This document shows positions 36,317 through 50,104 of a stretch of DNA of 64,000 nt, piece by piece. A program made the translations under genes and the position numbers. How positions within the stretch are numbered: the stretch's first letter is position 1; each line of letters opens with the position of its first letter. The stretch is taken from positions 11,801,001 through 11,865,000 of the forward strand of contig OY783220.1 of NCBI GenBank assembly GCA_963678705.1. Reading direction: 5' to 3'. The notes under the pieces were generated by a model. It made no database searches and was not told the origin of the DNA. It saw only the letters and a list, made by a program, of their open reading frames with translations. This DNA comes from Panorpa germanica (taxonomy: Eukaryota; Arthropoda; Insecta; Mecoptera; Panorpidae).

Positions 36317-38674
36317 ATGTCAAACTACTTTAGTTTTCAACTGCTACTCCTACGCATGACTGGGCAGTGGCCTATTTATGAATACACAATTAGCTATGCG
36401 AAACAAGTGGTCTACAACATTTACGGTTTGCTCGTTCGATTGTCCTTTATTAGTTTTGCGATTCTGGAAACTATCCAAGTGATTTGTTTATTGACGGATT
36501 TGGATCTTTTCACACAGAGATTGCCATACTGCTTTCAACATGATATTGGACTAATCAAATTGTTTATCATGTAAGTTTTAAATTAACACTTTCTTATATC
36601 TTGCACACAAGTCCCATCTCTTAAAATGAACCTCACCTAAATTTACTTTCCTAATTTTGGCATCTTGATTTTATAGAATACTTAACAAAGATGACCTGCG
36701 CTGGTTGATAAATATCACAGAAGAGGAGCCGTTTCAAAGACCTTATAAAGAGAAATTTCTGAAAGAAGTAAATGACGTTAAACTTTTTGCTAACCGATTC
36801 TCTGGTTCCTATGTTGGGATGGCTTTCTTAACTCTTGGAATGGGTATAATTGCTGCTGGTCTAATGAACAAAGAGATATTAAAAGAAGTGGTATCACATG
36901 GTGATGACCACGGTAATATGACTATAGTTGTTACACAAGTTCTTGAGGTAACTAGACATCTGCCGAATGAAATTTGGTACTCATCATACGTGGACCAATA
37001 CGCGTCTCCAATTTATGAGGTATCCCATTTACCTACTACATATTTCAATTAATATTCTTGTTTTATTCTCAAGTAATCTAAACGCCTGACAATCTAAAAA
37101 TGCAAACATTCTAACAGCATTAGTTTATGCTGATATAAAAATCAATTAATATAATTTATGTACTACTATAATCTTAACAGATGCTGTATATGTATGAAGC
37201 AACAAATATTCTTCTCCTTGGTAGTATCATCGTAGGAGTAGATGTTCTTCTCTTGCATCTTATAATACATACAACTTTTCACTTTCGTACTTTGCAACGA
37301 GATATTTTAAACGTTTATGAAGAATCTGTAAAATCTATTTGTGGTGAAGATTCTTGTACTTCGAACAATGGGAAACAGTATGATGAAATTGTAGAAAGAA
37401 AAATAGCCAAAGAAATGATACAGAGATTAAAATCTCTTGTAAAATATCATCTAAAGATTCTTGAGTAAGTTTTTCTTCTTCTTAAACTTTTTAAACGTTT
37501 TATTTTAATAATATCTAAAAATTTGTCCATAGATTTGCAGAGAAGTTGGAGGACACATTTAGTTGGATAATATTTGCTCAATTCTTATGCACTTTATTAA
37601 GTGTTGCATGCGTTTTATATCAAATGTCTGAGGTTAGTAAATATTTATAATAATTTTAAGTCGCTATCTGCCGTTTCTTGAATTCTCAATTGAATGCAAA
37701 ATTGATACTTTTTTCAAAACCGACCACAGTTAAAGAACTGAAAATGTAACCTAGGTATGTTTGTTAATTAAACTACAGTTACGTTGAACATGAACAAAAA
37801 TGAGAGCTGACAAACAAAAACCTTAGTTAAAAGTTATATATTTACCACATTGCTTTCCTTTTAAAGTTATTTTAATTGTTACTCAAATGAAAACGAACAA
37901 TACTTCACCGGTATTTTGTTTTGACCAGTGATAAGTTCATAAAATACTTTCTTAAATTATCAATATGTATATACATTTTAAGCTTATAATTAACCCTTTA
38001 AGTATAATTAGATAATTATACATCTCAGTTTTAAATGTGGCATTTCGAATGGTTAGAATAAAAAGTGCGTGTGCTTCATTCTAATGAAATTAATTATTCA
38101 AAAGCAATTATTCCAGTTAACTATTAAAATTTTCTTAAATACTAATTAAAAATTAGAATATTTCTTTATGTTTCTTCATAAAATTTTTTTTAGGCACCAT
38201 TTGGATCCCCAAGATTTATTCACATGGTAATCTTAGGACCAACAATTTGCTTTCAATTATTCATGAACTGTCTCTTTGGTAATGCTTTAATGGTAGAGGT
38301 AAGAAAAAATTTGTAAATACATAAAAAAAAAGGAATAAATTAGAAAAATTATAATTCATTACAGAGCCTTGGTGTTTATGACGCTATTTATGAATCAAAC
38401 TGGGAAAAGTTGTATCACCCAGAGGATTATAAACAAATTCGCCCATATTTGTTGATGATGATGTGCAAATCGAAAAGGCCGACTGTACTTACAGCGAAAA
38501 AATTTTCGCCAATCACATTAAATGCATTTATTTCTGTAAGACTCTTTAATTTTTTCAAATAAAAATTGGAGAACAAATATAACAATTATTTTATATATTT
38601 ATTATAAATTACAGGTTGTGAAGGCATCATATTCTTACTACACATTATTAGCAACCACTTCGGAGACAGATTAA
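36317..38674 (+). CDS. Insect odorant receptor (7tm_6)
   Basis: Seven exons (36317-36570, 36677-37019, 37181-37464, 37533-37632, 38194-38298, 38365-38535, 38615-38674) give 438 residues. Several hydrophobic segments are visible, with the intracellular-end features of insect ORs: HFRTLQRDIL ahead of a charged loop, LGVYDAIYESNWEKL, then VVKASYSYYTLL near the C-terminus after a short penultimate exon. OR subunits form ligand-gated cation channels with the co-receptor Orco in sensory neuron dendrites, inverted relative to GPCRs. The ligand cannot be predicted. It is a single copy here, downstream of the SLC15-like pair. Intron 37633-38193 is the longest and holds nothing recognisable. Confidence 0.93.
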
Positions 38675-38907
38675 TCAGATTTTATCCAAGACGATTCAAT
38701 ACTAACAAACTTTAGGCACTTTAGAATTAGAGCACTACAGATATGTATAAACCAATAAAATTATACAATTTAAAAAATATAACTATCACTCTAGTAAATT
38801 AAAACACATTATGAAAAAATAAAAACATATATTTTTCGAAAACATTCACATTTATTTTTTAAATAGTCATTTTATTTTATGTAACTAATTATTTATGGAC
38901 CGTAGTC

Positions 38908-40964
38908 TTAATGTTGCCATCTGAAACAAAAAATAAAGTTAATCATTGCCAATTTTTAAACTTAGGCTTTTCCTAACATTTTATCTTACAGTTTCAAGAC
39001 TTTGTCTTTTCCTCCTGATGCTACTCTAAGACCATCTGGTGCCCAATCTACTGCATATATATTATCAGCGTGTCCAGGTAAGTCGATTTCTAGCTTCTTG
39101 GTTTTAACACTCCATACTAAAAATTGTATTGTTATTAACACTTTTCAATTATAAATAAACTGACTAGATAAACAAATTAACCTTTAAGAGTAGAATCAGC
39201 ACTACCGCTGACGAGTAAACGTGAATCTGCAGACCACGCAATACTATAAACGGCCTGGACGTGACCACGGAATGTAGCAATAAATTTCCCATCAATTGCA
39301 GACCATAATTTTACAGACTTATCGAAAGAAGCAGACGCAAGTAATCTAAAAACATATTTTTTATATACTTTTTTGTAATCCTCATATTACTGATTGTAAT
39401 ATCGATAAATACCTGACATCAGGAGAGAATTTTACATCATTAACAACATTCTGATGTCCTGTCAATCGTGCTATACTTTTATTATTATCCGTTTTCCATA
39501 AATATAAAGTAAAATCATCGGAACATGATACTATTGTTTCAACAGAAGAACATACTGCAGAATAACGTTCTTGGGCTCGCTTTTGCAATTCATTTCCTGA
39601 AATTACAAACATTCTTTAATATAGTATAAAAGTTTTAGGGGTTTTAATTAAATGATGCACTTACTGTCTTTTAATTGACTATTTCTATCCATAACCGGAT
39701 CAAATGGTCCTGTTCTTAATACATAATCTGTATTTAATGATAAACTGTTTACCCAATGTGCGTGTCCTTTAAGTGTACGACAAAGAACCCCCTAATAAAA
39801 AAAAACAAAGATTCAAATACGATGTACATACAAAAAGTGTTATCAGATTTTTCATAATTACATCTTTAGCTCTCCATATTTTGATTAATCTATCGTGACT
39901 GCCTGTATAAATTAGGCCAAGTCCGCCCCATCTCAGCGAGGTCACAGCCATCGTGTGGCCCGAAATTGTAAGTAAGCAATGACCTAACAAAGTTTCCCAA
40001 ATTCGAACATCACCATCTTTACTAGAACTCGCTAAATGCCTGCATTCTGGATTACTGCAAGCAAAATGAAACATGTATTAATTTATAAAACAAAAATGTA
40101 TTGTTAATTTAAAATAATGTACAAACCTATGGTAAGGCTCCCAACTAATAGCTGTTACATATTGTTTATGTCCAGTTAATGTTTTTCCTAATTGTTTTCC
40201 AGTATCAGGATCCCAAATTCTTATTTCACCAGCTTTACATGCTGATGCTACTTTGGAACTACAAGGAGACCAACTTACACACAGAACCCATTGACGATGA
40301 CCTTAAAACAAATAGTCAATATAATATTGAGTTATAATAAACAGCTTTTGAAGATATTACTTAAAACAAGCGTGTCTACCTGTACAAACGTGTTGTGGTG
40401 TTTGTGTTAAAATATCCCATAATCTTAATGTTGTATCTCCAGAACCACTAGCAAGCTGATTACCTTTAGGACTGAAACTGAGTGAAATAACAGCCTCAGC
40501 ATGTCCAGGAAGGGAACTATAAATTTTAACAAAGATATTAATGGAAAATATTAAACTAACTAGTATTTAGTCCCTAGCAAATCACCATACCTTGTACATC
40601 TTGCAACAGGTCTCACTCTAAAAACAGCTTGTTGTTGATAAATAATATCAAGAATATTTTCTGTATCTAATTTAGCAACATCAATACTATGTGACAATGA
40701 TTTTGTAACTTCTGCATCATTTACGAAAAATAAGAAAGGATTTGGTTCTTCCTAAAAAAAAGTCTAGCTTAGAATAAATACTATATAAAATAATATAAAA
40801 CTTCCGATTGTAATACTTACATTCTGTAAGAGCGCATTACAAATTAATCCCAGTTGCTCCACAGTAACATCAAATGGTAAATCCAGAGGGGTTCCAAGTT
40901 CTTCCCCTGTGTCCGATTTAAACCGGGCTGTTATTGTTACGGGGGCCTCTTCCATTACTTCCAT
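38908..40964 (-). CDS. Nle: Notchless homolog (NLE1/Rsa4), WD40 ribosome-assembly factor
   Basis: Ten exons (40964-40821, 40751-40591, 40516-40380, 40301-40127, 40054-39862, 39791-39665, 39596-39413, 39345-39182, 39116-38990, 38920-38908) give 474 residues, close to the usual ~485. The NLE domain is N-terminal ([20 protein letters not shown]). A run of WD40 repeats follows, with GH and WD/IW landmarks such as [33 protein letters not shown] and [17 protein letters not shown], ending LWQH. The protein acts in 60S pre-ribosome maturation as a substrate of the AAA-ATPase Midasin (Rea1) and was first described as a Notch modifier. The last exon is 13 nt including the stop. It is divergently paired with RWDD4. 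Confidence 0.95.
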
Positions 40965-41213
40965 TTTTACGAGAAAACAACAGAAAATAATTTACAAGAC
41001 AAATAGGTTAACAAGTAAAACACGTGCTTCAATTGTTAAATTAATTTACAAGTGTCAAACTAATACAAAGTATGAAGTTGTATGAATACTGCAAAAAGAG
41101 GTTTATGCTTTCGATATTACTTGTGTAAATCTTAGCTATTGTATTTTTCAGGTACAAGAAAATTTGACATTTATGTTGCTTCATTTTTAGCTAGAAGTTT
41201 ATAAAATTATAAA
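40965..41213. promoter_or_regulatory. Divergent promoter between Notchless and RWDD4
   Basis: Only 249 bp separate the two start codons, which face away from each other, so the 5' UTRs and core promoters must share this stretch. CTAGAAG or similar short UTR sequence precedes the RWDD4 ATG. I see no clear TATA box. Confidence 0.55.
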
Positions 41214-42028
<815 letters not shown>

Positions 42029-42569
42029 CAGGATTAAAATAAATTTGAATGAAATAGTCAATTTTTAACAATAAATCTCTTTTTATAGTTTTCAATTATT
42101 ATTTATTTCAATAGAAAATATTCTGGATTGTTATTTCAAATTATAATTACATTGTTATAATTTTATTACAAATGAATGCAAATAAATATTCCATTTTTTT
42201 ATATAATTATTTTTTAGAGACATAATTTTTTAATATACTTAATTATCCACTATACTTAATTAACCACTATTATTTATAGTTGTAAATCTAGAAGTTTTAC
42301 AAATGTTTCATCATCAGTATGTTTGAAGAGCACATTCTTCTCTGAAAAGTTTCGAATGATCTTGGAAACAAACAGAAAAAGATGCCACTGGTTAAGAAAA
42401 TAACAAAATACTTTGAAGGTAACATTATTTAATTAATTAAATTAGATTTACATATCGTTTAAAAACTTAAGAAAATTCACAAATACTGTACTTTAGGAAT
42501 ACGAATCATCACAATAATTGATCTATGTATAAGATTAAAATATTTTAAAAATCCTAAAGACTTTTAACA
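42029..42569. other. Convergent 3' UTR region
   Basis: AT-rich stretch between the RWDD4 stop and the stop of the minus-strand kinase-like gene, with several AATAAA-like signals on both strands. A segment near 42280-42335 resembles part of the kinase exon antisense (TCATCATCAGTxTGTTTGAAGAGC, also at about 42998-43021), which suggests a decayed duplicate of that exon. Confidence 0.4.
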
Positions 42570-43917
42570 TCATAAATATGACATCCACCCATTATCTACA
42601 AACTCTTCAACAATTTCTTTAATTTTTTGATGATATTTTTCTGTGTTATAACTTTCCATACCTCCATTTGCCGGATTGTCAAGATTTGGTATATTGTTTT
42701 TATCAAACGTAATTGCTGGCATAACCCACAAAGCAATCGAGAGACCATACAATAAACAAGATTTAAACTCAGACTCAATCCAATCAAAATTTAATTCTAC
42801 AACAAATTTATTAAATAATTCTTTATTATTTAAATATTTTGATATGTTTAACAATAATTGCTCATGGTAATACTGTAAATAATGATTTATTTGAAGTCTA
42901 ACAATTCTTGTAGTGCTTGTAAATAAAAAATGTACGATATCGATACAAGGGCTGCAGTATCTTAGCCCTTGTAAGTCTAAAAGTTTTACAAATACTTCAT
43001 CATCAGTTTGTTTGAAGAGCAAATTGTTTATCCATATATCTCCATGGCAAATTACAGAAAACGGTTCCTTTGGTTTAACAATTTCGGAGAGCTTTTCAAA
43101 CAGTTTTCCACGCAAGTTTTCTAACAATAAAATGGCTTCACTTAGATGTTCATTTTGCGTAGAACGTTTTAAACTATCTATTGCTCTTAAAACGCTAGTT
43201 TCAAGAATAGGATAAAATGCTTCTTTCCCAACATCAGAAAATACCAACTCCTTAATATTTTGTTTTATTTTTATAAACTCTTCCGCGTTTTTAGTTTTTA
43301 AAACAAAAGAATTCGCGTGGAGCTTCGCAAGTTCCTAAAAATGAGTAAACAATAAAGTTAAACAATTTCACTCTGCATGTTATAATTTGTATTACCTTTA
43401 GAACCAACTTCGTTTGAACTTCACCCAGACCTTGTGTTCGGTCTACCATGCAATAACCTTGATCTCCTAGATCTTCAAGTATAATAATGTTTGGATTAAC
43501 TTCGCTGTTTGCAAATAGACATTTTGGATATTCTAAAGAATTATCGCAGCATATCTGTAAAGCGGGTAGTATATATGCATAGGCGAATATTTCAGTTGAG
43601 AAAGCTGCGTCACAACAAAATTTTTCCCTTCGCTCTTTATTATTTATCTGTCTTTTAATAATCATTTTCTTTGAGTAATCTAAAAGTGTTAAATTATCAT
43701 TTAAAACATTGTTTACTATCGTATTTTATTGATAGAGATATTAGTAACCTTTGTTTTTCATTTTCCAATGAACTTTTGCACGAATTACTTCAGACATATA
43801 ATTATCACCAGATTCACATCCGGGTTTTGATTGTATATCTGTTATAGTTAATTCTGGATTTCTTTCGGTACGACGTAAGACTTCCTGAATTAATGGAGCA
43901 TCCAAACATTTAAAAAC
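42570..43917 (-). CDS. Ecdysteroid kinase-like (EcKL/CHK) protein, first exon not found
   Basis: Three exons are clear: 43917-43749, 43679-43396 and 43334-42570, the last two joined in phase 0. Seen: GCESGDNYMSEVIRAKVHW (glycine-loop region), PNIIILEDLGDQGY, the catalytic HGDIWINNLLF (HGDxWxxN) and LLDLQGLRYCSPCIDIVHFL, which carries the metal-binding Asp of the DFQ-type motif. The family phosphorylates small molecules; members phosphorylate ecdysteroid 22-OH or are proposed to act in xenobiotic detoxification. The first visible exon begins with an acceptor (AATAG before GTTTTTAAATG), so a short upstream exon with the ATG lies beyond 43917 and was not located. The visible 406 residues are close to full length. 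Confidence 0.88.
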
Positions 43918-44970
43918 CTATTAAAAATAATAGATTTTACTAATCACAAATATAAAAAGACTACATTCAAAATTATTTCTCGTATTTATATACTCGAATG
44001 TATATTATAATAGTTCCTACACTTATTTATTGGTCAAGTTCAATATGATAGCCTTGACAATAGTATTCAATTTTAAATATTAAGCAAAGAAAACTTAGAA
44101 TTGATGAGGTTGTGAACTAAGTCTTTATTTCTATAAAACTGTACTTTGTAAATATCCAATTATTTTTCAATAAGTCACAATATTATTGGAGATATTAATA
44201 GTTAAAGGAATTTAAAGCTATAAAAAATAAATTGTCGTATGTCGACACATTCGATTCTTAATTGTTAATATCTTCTAAAATATTTCTGTTCATATTTTAC
44301 AATATAAATAAAAGCGTAGAAATTCAGAGACTGTTTTGATTAAGCCAAAGTTTTTATACCATTTAACTCCTAATAACTTATATTAAAATAATCTACACAA
44401 GTTACAAAAAAAGTCGATCGTCAATTTTCTTTAAAAAAACAATTCAAAGATTTTTAGAAAATTCATAAAATAATTTTCACAAAATAAATTGATTAAAAAT
44501 GTCCTAATTAAGATTACATTACATTTTTCTGTTTATCCATTATTTGTTTATTGTCACTGGAAAAGCACAACGTCCGAATAATTGTCCGATTGCACACGGT
44601 GTAAGTCCAACTTGTAACTACAGTTTGATTTGAATTCAAGTATTAGTTAAATATAATCAAACAGACCTTCAAATTGCAAATAACTAATCACATTAAATAA
44701 ACGCTGTATAATAGAAAATAGAGCAAGAGCTAGAATCATAGCTCTACTGCTAGATTCTCTTGCAGTAGTGTATAATGAATCACGATAAGTCGTCCACTAG
44801 CTGAATTTATCTTATGATTACCGCGATTCGGTATTTCGTATGCAAATTAATTGCAAAAGCAATATTTTGTTCGGTAACAACCAAGTGAAGAAATATATTA
44901 TATTCTGGGAAAACTTTTCTATAGAGGTCTAACTTTAAATATAATTTGCAAGTGATGCATTTTATTTTAG
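43918..44970. other. Intergenic or upstream intron of the kinase-like gene
   Basis: AT-rich. Positions 44120-44220 faintly recall the terminal part of family A in minus orientation (TTTCTATAAAACTGTACTTT, then a decayed stretch). This may contain the missing first exon of the kinase-like gene. Confidence 0.3.
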
Positions 44971-44987
44971 TAGTAGTTAGTATATTT

Positions 44988-45091
44988 ATTTATGATTAAT
45001 TGTGTGTGCTTTTCGGCTTTACAATCTACCGTATTCTATTTCTTAATACATTTCATTCCTATCTTAACAATTCAACCTTAAAACTAAAGTT
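44988..45091 (-). mobile_element. Very short 5'-truncated LINE 3' tail
   Basis: TAGTAGTTAGTATATTT (44971-44987) and TAGTAGTTAGCATATTT (45092-45108) form a 17-bp target duplication with one mismatch. The 104 bp between them match the 3' UTR end of the LINEs at 16547 and 21763 (CGGCTTTACAATCTACCGTA). Only the tail was copied. Confidence 0.88.
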
Positions 45092-45108
45092 TAGTAGTTA
45101 GCATATTT

Positions 45109-46762
45109 TTGTATTGTTTATTATTTATAACAATAATAATTCTTATTGTGCTGCGCTTAACAATAAGAAATGAATTAATATTATCATTAAATAATATTTC
45201 AATTTCTTTTTAAAGTCATTTATATTTGTAATGTTTCTTTAAATATTTTATTGGGTACCTCGTTGCACATCTACTGCCTTTAGGTATAGGCCCAAAACAA
45301 TATATAGTTGTTCGAGAATATTCCAGTAACTGAAAGACACAAAACTCGGATGTTACCTTACATTCACATAATATTTTACTTAAGCAGAACCAAGTTACAT
45401 TTAATCTAAAATAGTCTTATTTATTTATTTTATACCTGTTTTAAAAACCTTTAATTCTTATAAAAGATTTCTTAATATTTTATAATCTTTAGAAAGATGT
45501 GGTTAAAATTTTTTAACACTTTTCAAAAGACTTTTCTGAAAAAAATTGGCAATTTCAGTTCACCCAAAGCTATCCTGAATAAAATACAAAATAAGAGTTC
45601 TTAATTTAACTCTTTTAAAAGGTACACTAAACAAAGTAAATTGTTGTAAGTTAGAATTTAATTTGACGTGAGAACAAAGAGTTTCATCAAATTTTTCTGG
45701 AGCTCAGGAGCAGTGCAATGATATTTTGAGACCTGGAACTGGATCTGGACTCCTCCTCTGTTAACGTTTTTTAAGATTGAAAAATACATTTATCTTCTTA
45801 CAAAGTATTATTAAAAATTAGGACTTTCAATTTCATTTCATATGCTGGTAAATTTTTGGGTAAGCACACAGGATACTTGCAGATTTTATAATTGTTTTAA
45901 AGCAGTAGCCATTTTGCACGACTCTGTCTTGTTCAATACAATGTACATCTAAGTATTTTTCTTTAATCTTTGACATCGTATTAACCTTGTATATATCTAC
46001 ATAATGGAAATTATTGTCTTATGCGGAAACTGACTGCCTGCTTTAACACGTGACAAGTTACATACATATACTTCACTGCTCTCTTCTTCCCTCACCAATA
46101 ATGTCATCAAATGCATATTCACACGGTACAAGTTAATAATTAATTGAATCCAGGGATGAATAACTATTTTACTGATACAACACTTTTGTCATACTAAAAT
46201 TCTTATCTTTTGTACAGATGCTGTAAGTTTTATATCTATTTAGACTTCACTACGAGTTCTCTACAAGTCAGATTCTACCGTCTGAAAAAGAAACAAGATT
46301 AACTACTAAAAATTGAACTTATTTCCCACGATTTATTCATTTTTAATCTGTGTACTTTAGTTCCCAGCAATTTCGCGTGCATGACATCAGTCAATTGATT
46401 GTTTATTTTATTATAAATGTATTGTTTTTATTGCTATTTTTTGACCTATTTATTTATCGATACATTGTTATTAATATTAAGCGTTAAATCTACTACAAGT
46501 AATTCTACTTATAGAAATTATTTTCTAAAAATGAAATGTACATTCACTTTAAAGTTATATTTATTTTGAAAATCACACCTTTCATAATTTCTATTGTATT
46601 CCATCAGATGCGTTAGGGGAATAAGGACAAATAATATTCTAATCAGATTTCTGTTGGACTTTAAGTAGTTTTTAAACTACCCTATCTCATCATGAAGAAG
46701 CTACAATACTATAGCATTTGTCCTGGTGCCTTATTTCTGATTTTTGCTGACTCAATGTGACT
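45109..46762. other. Intergenic, nothing recognised
   Basis: About 1.6 kb of AT-rich DNA with no long frame, RNA gene or shared repeat. Confidence 0.4.
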
Positions 46763-47364
46763 AGTGGGCTTGTGTCCCCATTTTTTAGTGGTCGATTTTT
46801 CAATTGTTGATTGTAATTGATGTTAATAAATGTGTATTGGCGTGTCTATTTTATTAAATATCTAAATGTTGACGGAGATATAGCAATTAAAAATTCGAAT
46901 TGTAGTTTTAGCGCCGTAAGACGCGAAATGCATTTTAATGTCAGTTATTTGTTGAGTAAGTCAGTGCTGTGGTAATGTTCTGTAGCTGTTGGTAGTCGAA
47001 ATATCAAGTCAAGTCAAAGAATAATAAGTTTTTATTTTATATAACCCTGCTAAGGCAGACATAATATTGGAATTTTATTGTTCCTTGAAATAGCTTTAAA
47101 TAATATTTGATATATAAATATACATATAGCAGAGATTTATGAGCTGTAAGGTTGGCAGCGTTTGTGAGGTCACTTGCATTTGGAATGTGTACAACGTTGA
47201 ATCCCTTTAATAATTAAAGGACAAAATGACTTTTTTAATTGTTAATATCTCTTGAAATATAAGGAGTTATTAAAAAATAATTGAACATTTGAGGTTCTAG
47301 TAACCCACTTTATCATTATATAGTACACTTTTATAGAAATTAAGACATAGGACACAAGCACATT
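46763..47364 (+). mobile_element. Family A TIR element, near full-length copy
   Basis: About 602 bp, from AGTGGGCTTGTGTCC to GGACACAAGCACATT, with a point change in each terminus. Internal deletions remove part of the TAGCGCTAGAAATGGTCGGC core and the GGTAACCTTACACAAGG segment. Confidence 0.9.
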
Positions 47365-49237
47365 ACTAATGGGCGAAAGTTAAGAATAAGGCAACTTTAT
47401 ATATACGAGTATAGTGAATACATTTTATTGTGTAGTACAATTGTCATGGAATATTAAGCACGTTGTCAGGATGACGTCGAACTTGTTATCAAGGTAATAT
47501 AAATAAGTAACACCTTGATTTTGCAGTATCTAAGCGCGTAATAGCTTATGTAAATATTAATTCACTTGCAGAGGGGAGCGGGGTGATTCACAAGTACATA
47601 GACTATGAGATAAGTCAACTATATTTATCATTATTTCGTTATGCAACTCAAGTGCTAGTTAGTTGAAGTGCAGTATGCCAATTGCATATTGCCAAGGTCA
47701 CCGCGTACACTCCAAGGCAGCTGGGAAATCTTTAATGGAAATATTATTAAAGACAGTTAAATAATAAAGATGATTATACAATGTTGCTAGTTTAATGGTT
47801 TTTAAGCATACTAATAAAACTTCTTATTTAAGAAGTACTTCTCTACTATTAAAGGCTTTAGAATAGCTATAAAATGTAAGAAATAAGTTGCTTTTAAATT
47901 AAATATATTATTAGGTTTTGCTTAAATAAAATATTACATTGATATACTAAATGTTTTGCGGGAAACCTATAAAAATGTATACTGCTCTTGTTGACAGTTC
48001 GTGGCTAGTGGAGAATAAATTTATTTAGTTTTTGTCCTTTAAATTATAATATATAGTACAATTTATGGATTTTAAGGTTAAGGATACGATCATCAACATA
48101 TATTTCTTATTTGTTTTTTACTAATTTACTTATTTTTATGTAGGTGCTACATTATCTTTCAGTAAGTGTTTTGTATTATATCTGCACGTAAAACATTGCA
48201 TTACCTAATATTTGCTTATTGTTAAGTTGAATAGATTACAAAATAATCTAAATTTTGATTAAAATGCACATTATTTTTATGAGTAATGCAACTCGATAAC
48301 AAATTTTTACAAAAGCTTATATGCTTGACAAATGTTATCAGCTTTTATTATATTTGAATAAAACGATTGTGCTGCATATACAATACAAGTATATTTTTAG
48401 ATAATCAATTATATATAAACCAATATACCACCAGAGGCGCTAGTGTTTCTAATTAATTAGACATCTCATCAATTCTTTCCCGTGACAATTTAGTTTTTTC
48501 AGTCAATAAATAGTAAACTTCTATTTTGTGAAATTTATAAAATACGAGAAGTAATGTTTATATAAAATATATTGCGGATTAATTATTTTGTGGTGAAATG
48601 ACTTAATTTTGGGGTTAGTAGGTGTTGGAAATAGGTCAAAACCAATATGTTGTTTGCCTTACTTTGGTTCCATCATCTATTGACAAGCTTAGAATATTTC
48701 TTGCATAATATTCAGGTCAATGTTGCATATTGCGCGTGCCAAAATGACATCACAAGTGGCGCTAGTCTGCAACTGCATTCATTAATTTAGACTTGCTAGA
48801 CAATTTTACGAGTCAGGGCCGAGTCGTGATCATGAGCAAAAAAAAGTTGAAGCAGAAAAATTGAAATTACAGAAGGGGTGTTTTCTCTTATGTGGCTTTA
48901 GAATATATTGTGGAGTTTTAGGATAGCGAAGCAGATATTTATGCCATAAATATTTTAAAGTTATTTAAACTTAGAAGTCATAAGAGCACATGTTTTTTAA
49001 ATTTAGTTTGAAATAGTTATCTTTATTTCAAATTGATCCTAAGCGTCCATCTTCTGATTTAAAAAGTAACTAATTATTTAAATTTCTACTCTGGCAATCC
49101 TTGATCAGATGTGTAAATAAATTGTAAAATCACTGAACTTAATTTCTTTATAAATCCAATGAAAATGTAAACATTGTATCTCAATTTATTTACGTTAAAG
49201 AATTTTACTTTTAGAATTAAAATAGTTATTTAAAAAA
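47365..49237. other. Intergenic upstream of SAM-domain gene
   Basis: No gene recognised. The word GGCGCTAGT occurs at about 48435 and 48760 with different flanks. A bidirectional or distant promoter is possible but not evident. Confidence 0.35.
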
Positions 49238-50104
49238 ATGCCTGTTTTGGAAAAAGGAGATGAAACAGATGTTGACAGTGATTCAGAATATAGCAAACCA
49301 GTTGCTTTAAAGGATCATGGTCAGCCAGCGGTTCAAGCGATATTGGCCGGCATAAAGGCAGAAGAATATTTACCAATATTTATGTATGTTACTGTCAATA
49401 TTATATGTTTATCTTTACTGATATATATATTATTACTTTTCCTTCTTTAATAGACATCATGGCATTACTATTGATAATATTTCTGAATTGTCAAATGAAG
49501 ATTTGTTGGCTATGGGAATTATAGACCTACAAGATAGAAAAAATATCTTGAATGAAATCGAAAATCTCCCTTTATCTTATAGACAACATGTATCGTAAGT
49601 GCAAAAGCTACTATATTGCTATTGTCATATTTAAGAAAGGTTATATTTACTTTCTTAATTTTAGTGATCCCTTGTGTATGGACGACGCTGATGCTATCAA
49701 ATGTGGAGTAACAAAACAAATTACAAGACATTTGGATCAGCTAAACTTGGCAATGCGTAATGGATTACAGCGTAGCTGTGGACCTGGAGGAGATGCACTC
49801 AACCCTAACAATCCATTGCTATTTCCTGGGAGCGAGTACTCATCCATTGCTGGAATAGAGATTGTAAACGCTCTGATAGACAAGCTAAAGGGGCTACAGA
49901 AAAACGTTTCTGTCAATAGAAAGGTAATGCAGTACTTCTCAATTACACTATTGCTTATCAATTCTTATTTAATTTAATTGATAAACACTTCAGAATAAGA
50001 CGGAAAAGTGTGGATCAAACTTAAGTAAACTCTTAATTACTGGAGCTGGAATAGGAGCAATGGTTGTTCTATCAGTTGCTGTTATTAAATATTTTCGTCA
50101 TTAA
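49238..50104 (+). CDS. SAM-domain protein with C-terminal membrane anchor
   Basis: Four exons (49238-49383, 49454-49594, 49665-49923, 49994-50104) give 218 residues starting MPVLEKGDETDVDSDSEYSK. A SAM domain spans about residues 33-92 (AILAGIKAEEYLPIF, HHGITIDNISELSNEDLLAM, GIIDLQDRKNILNEI). A middle part with GGDALNPNNPLLFPGSEYSS and a predicted helix follows. The end is a single hydrophobic segment (LLITGAGIGAMVVLSVAVIK) plus YFRH, the layout of a tail-anchored protein with most of the chain in the cytosol. SAM domains mediate homo- or hetero-oligomerisation. I do not recognise the named ortholog. The target membrane cannot be told, but the short basic tail after a moderately hydrophobic anchor is compatible with ER or mitochondria. 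Confidence 0.85.

Noticed and set aside
44120-44220. Faint similarity to the terminal part of family A
   Set aside because: Only short words such as TTTCTATAAAACTGTACTTT match; too decayed to annotate.
48430-48775. Repeated GGCGCTAGT words
   Set aside because: Direct short matches with unrelated flanks; no element structure.
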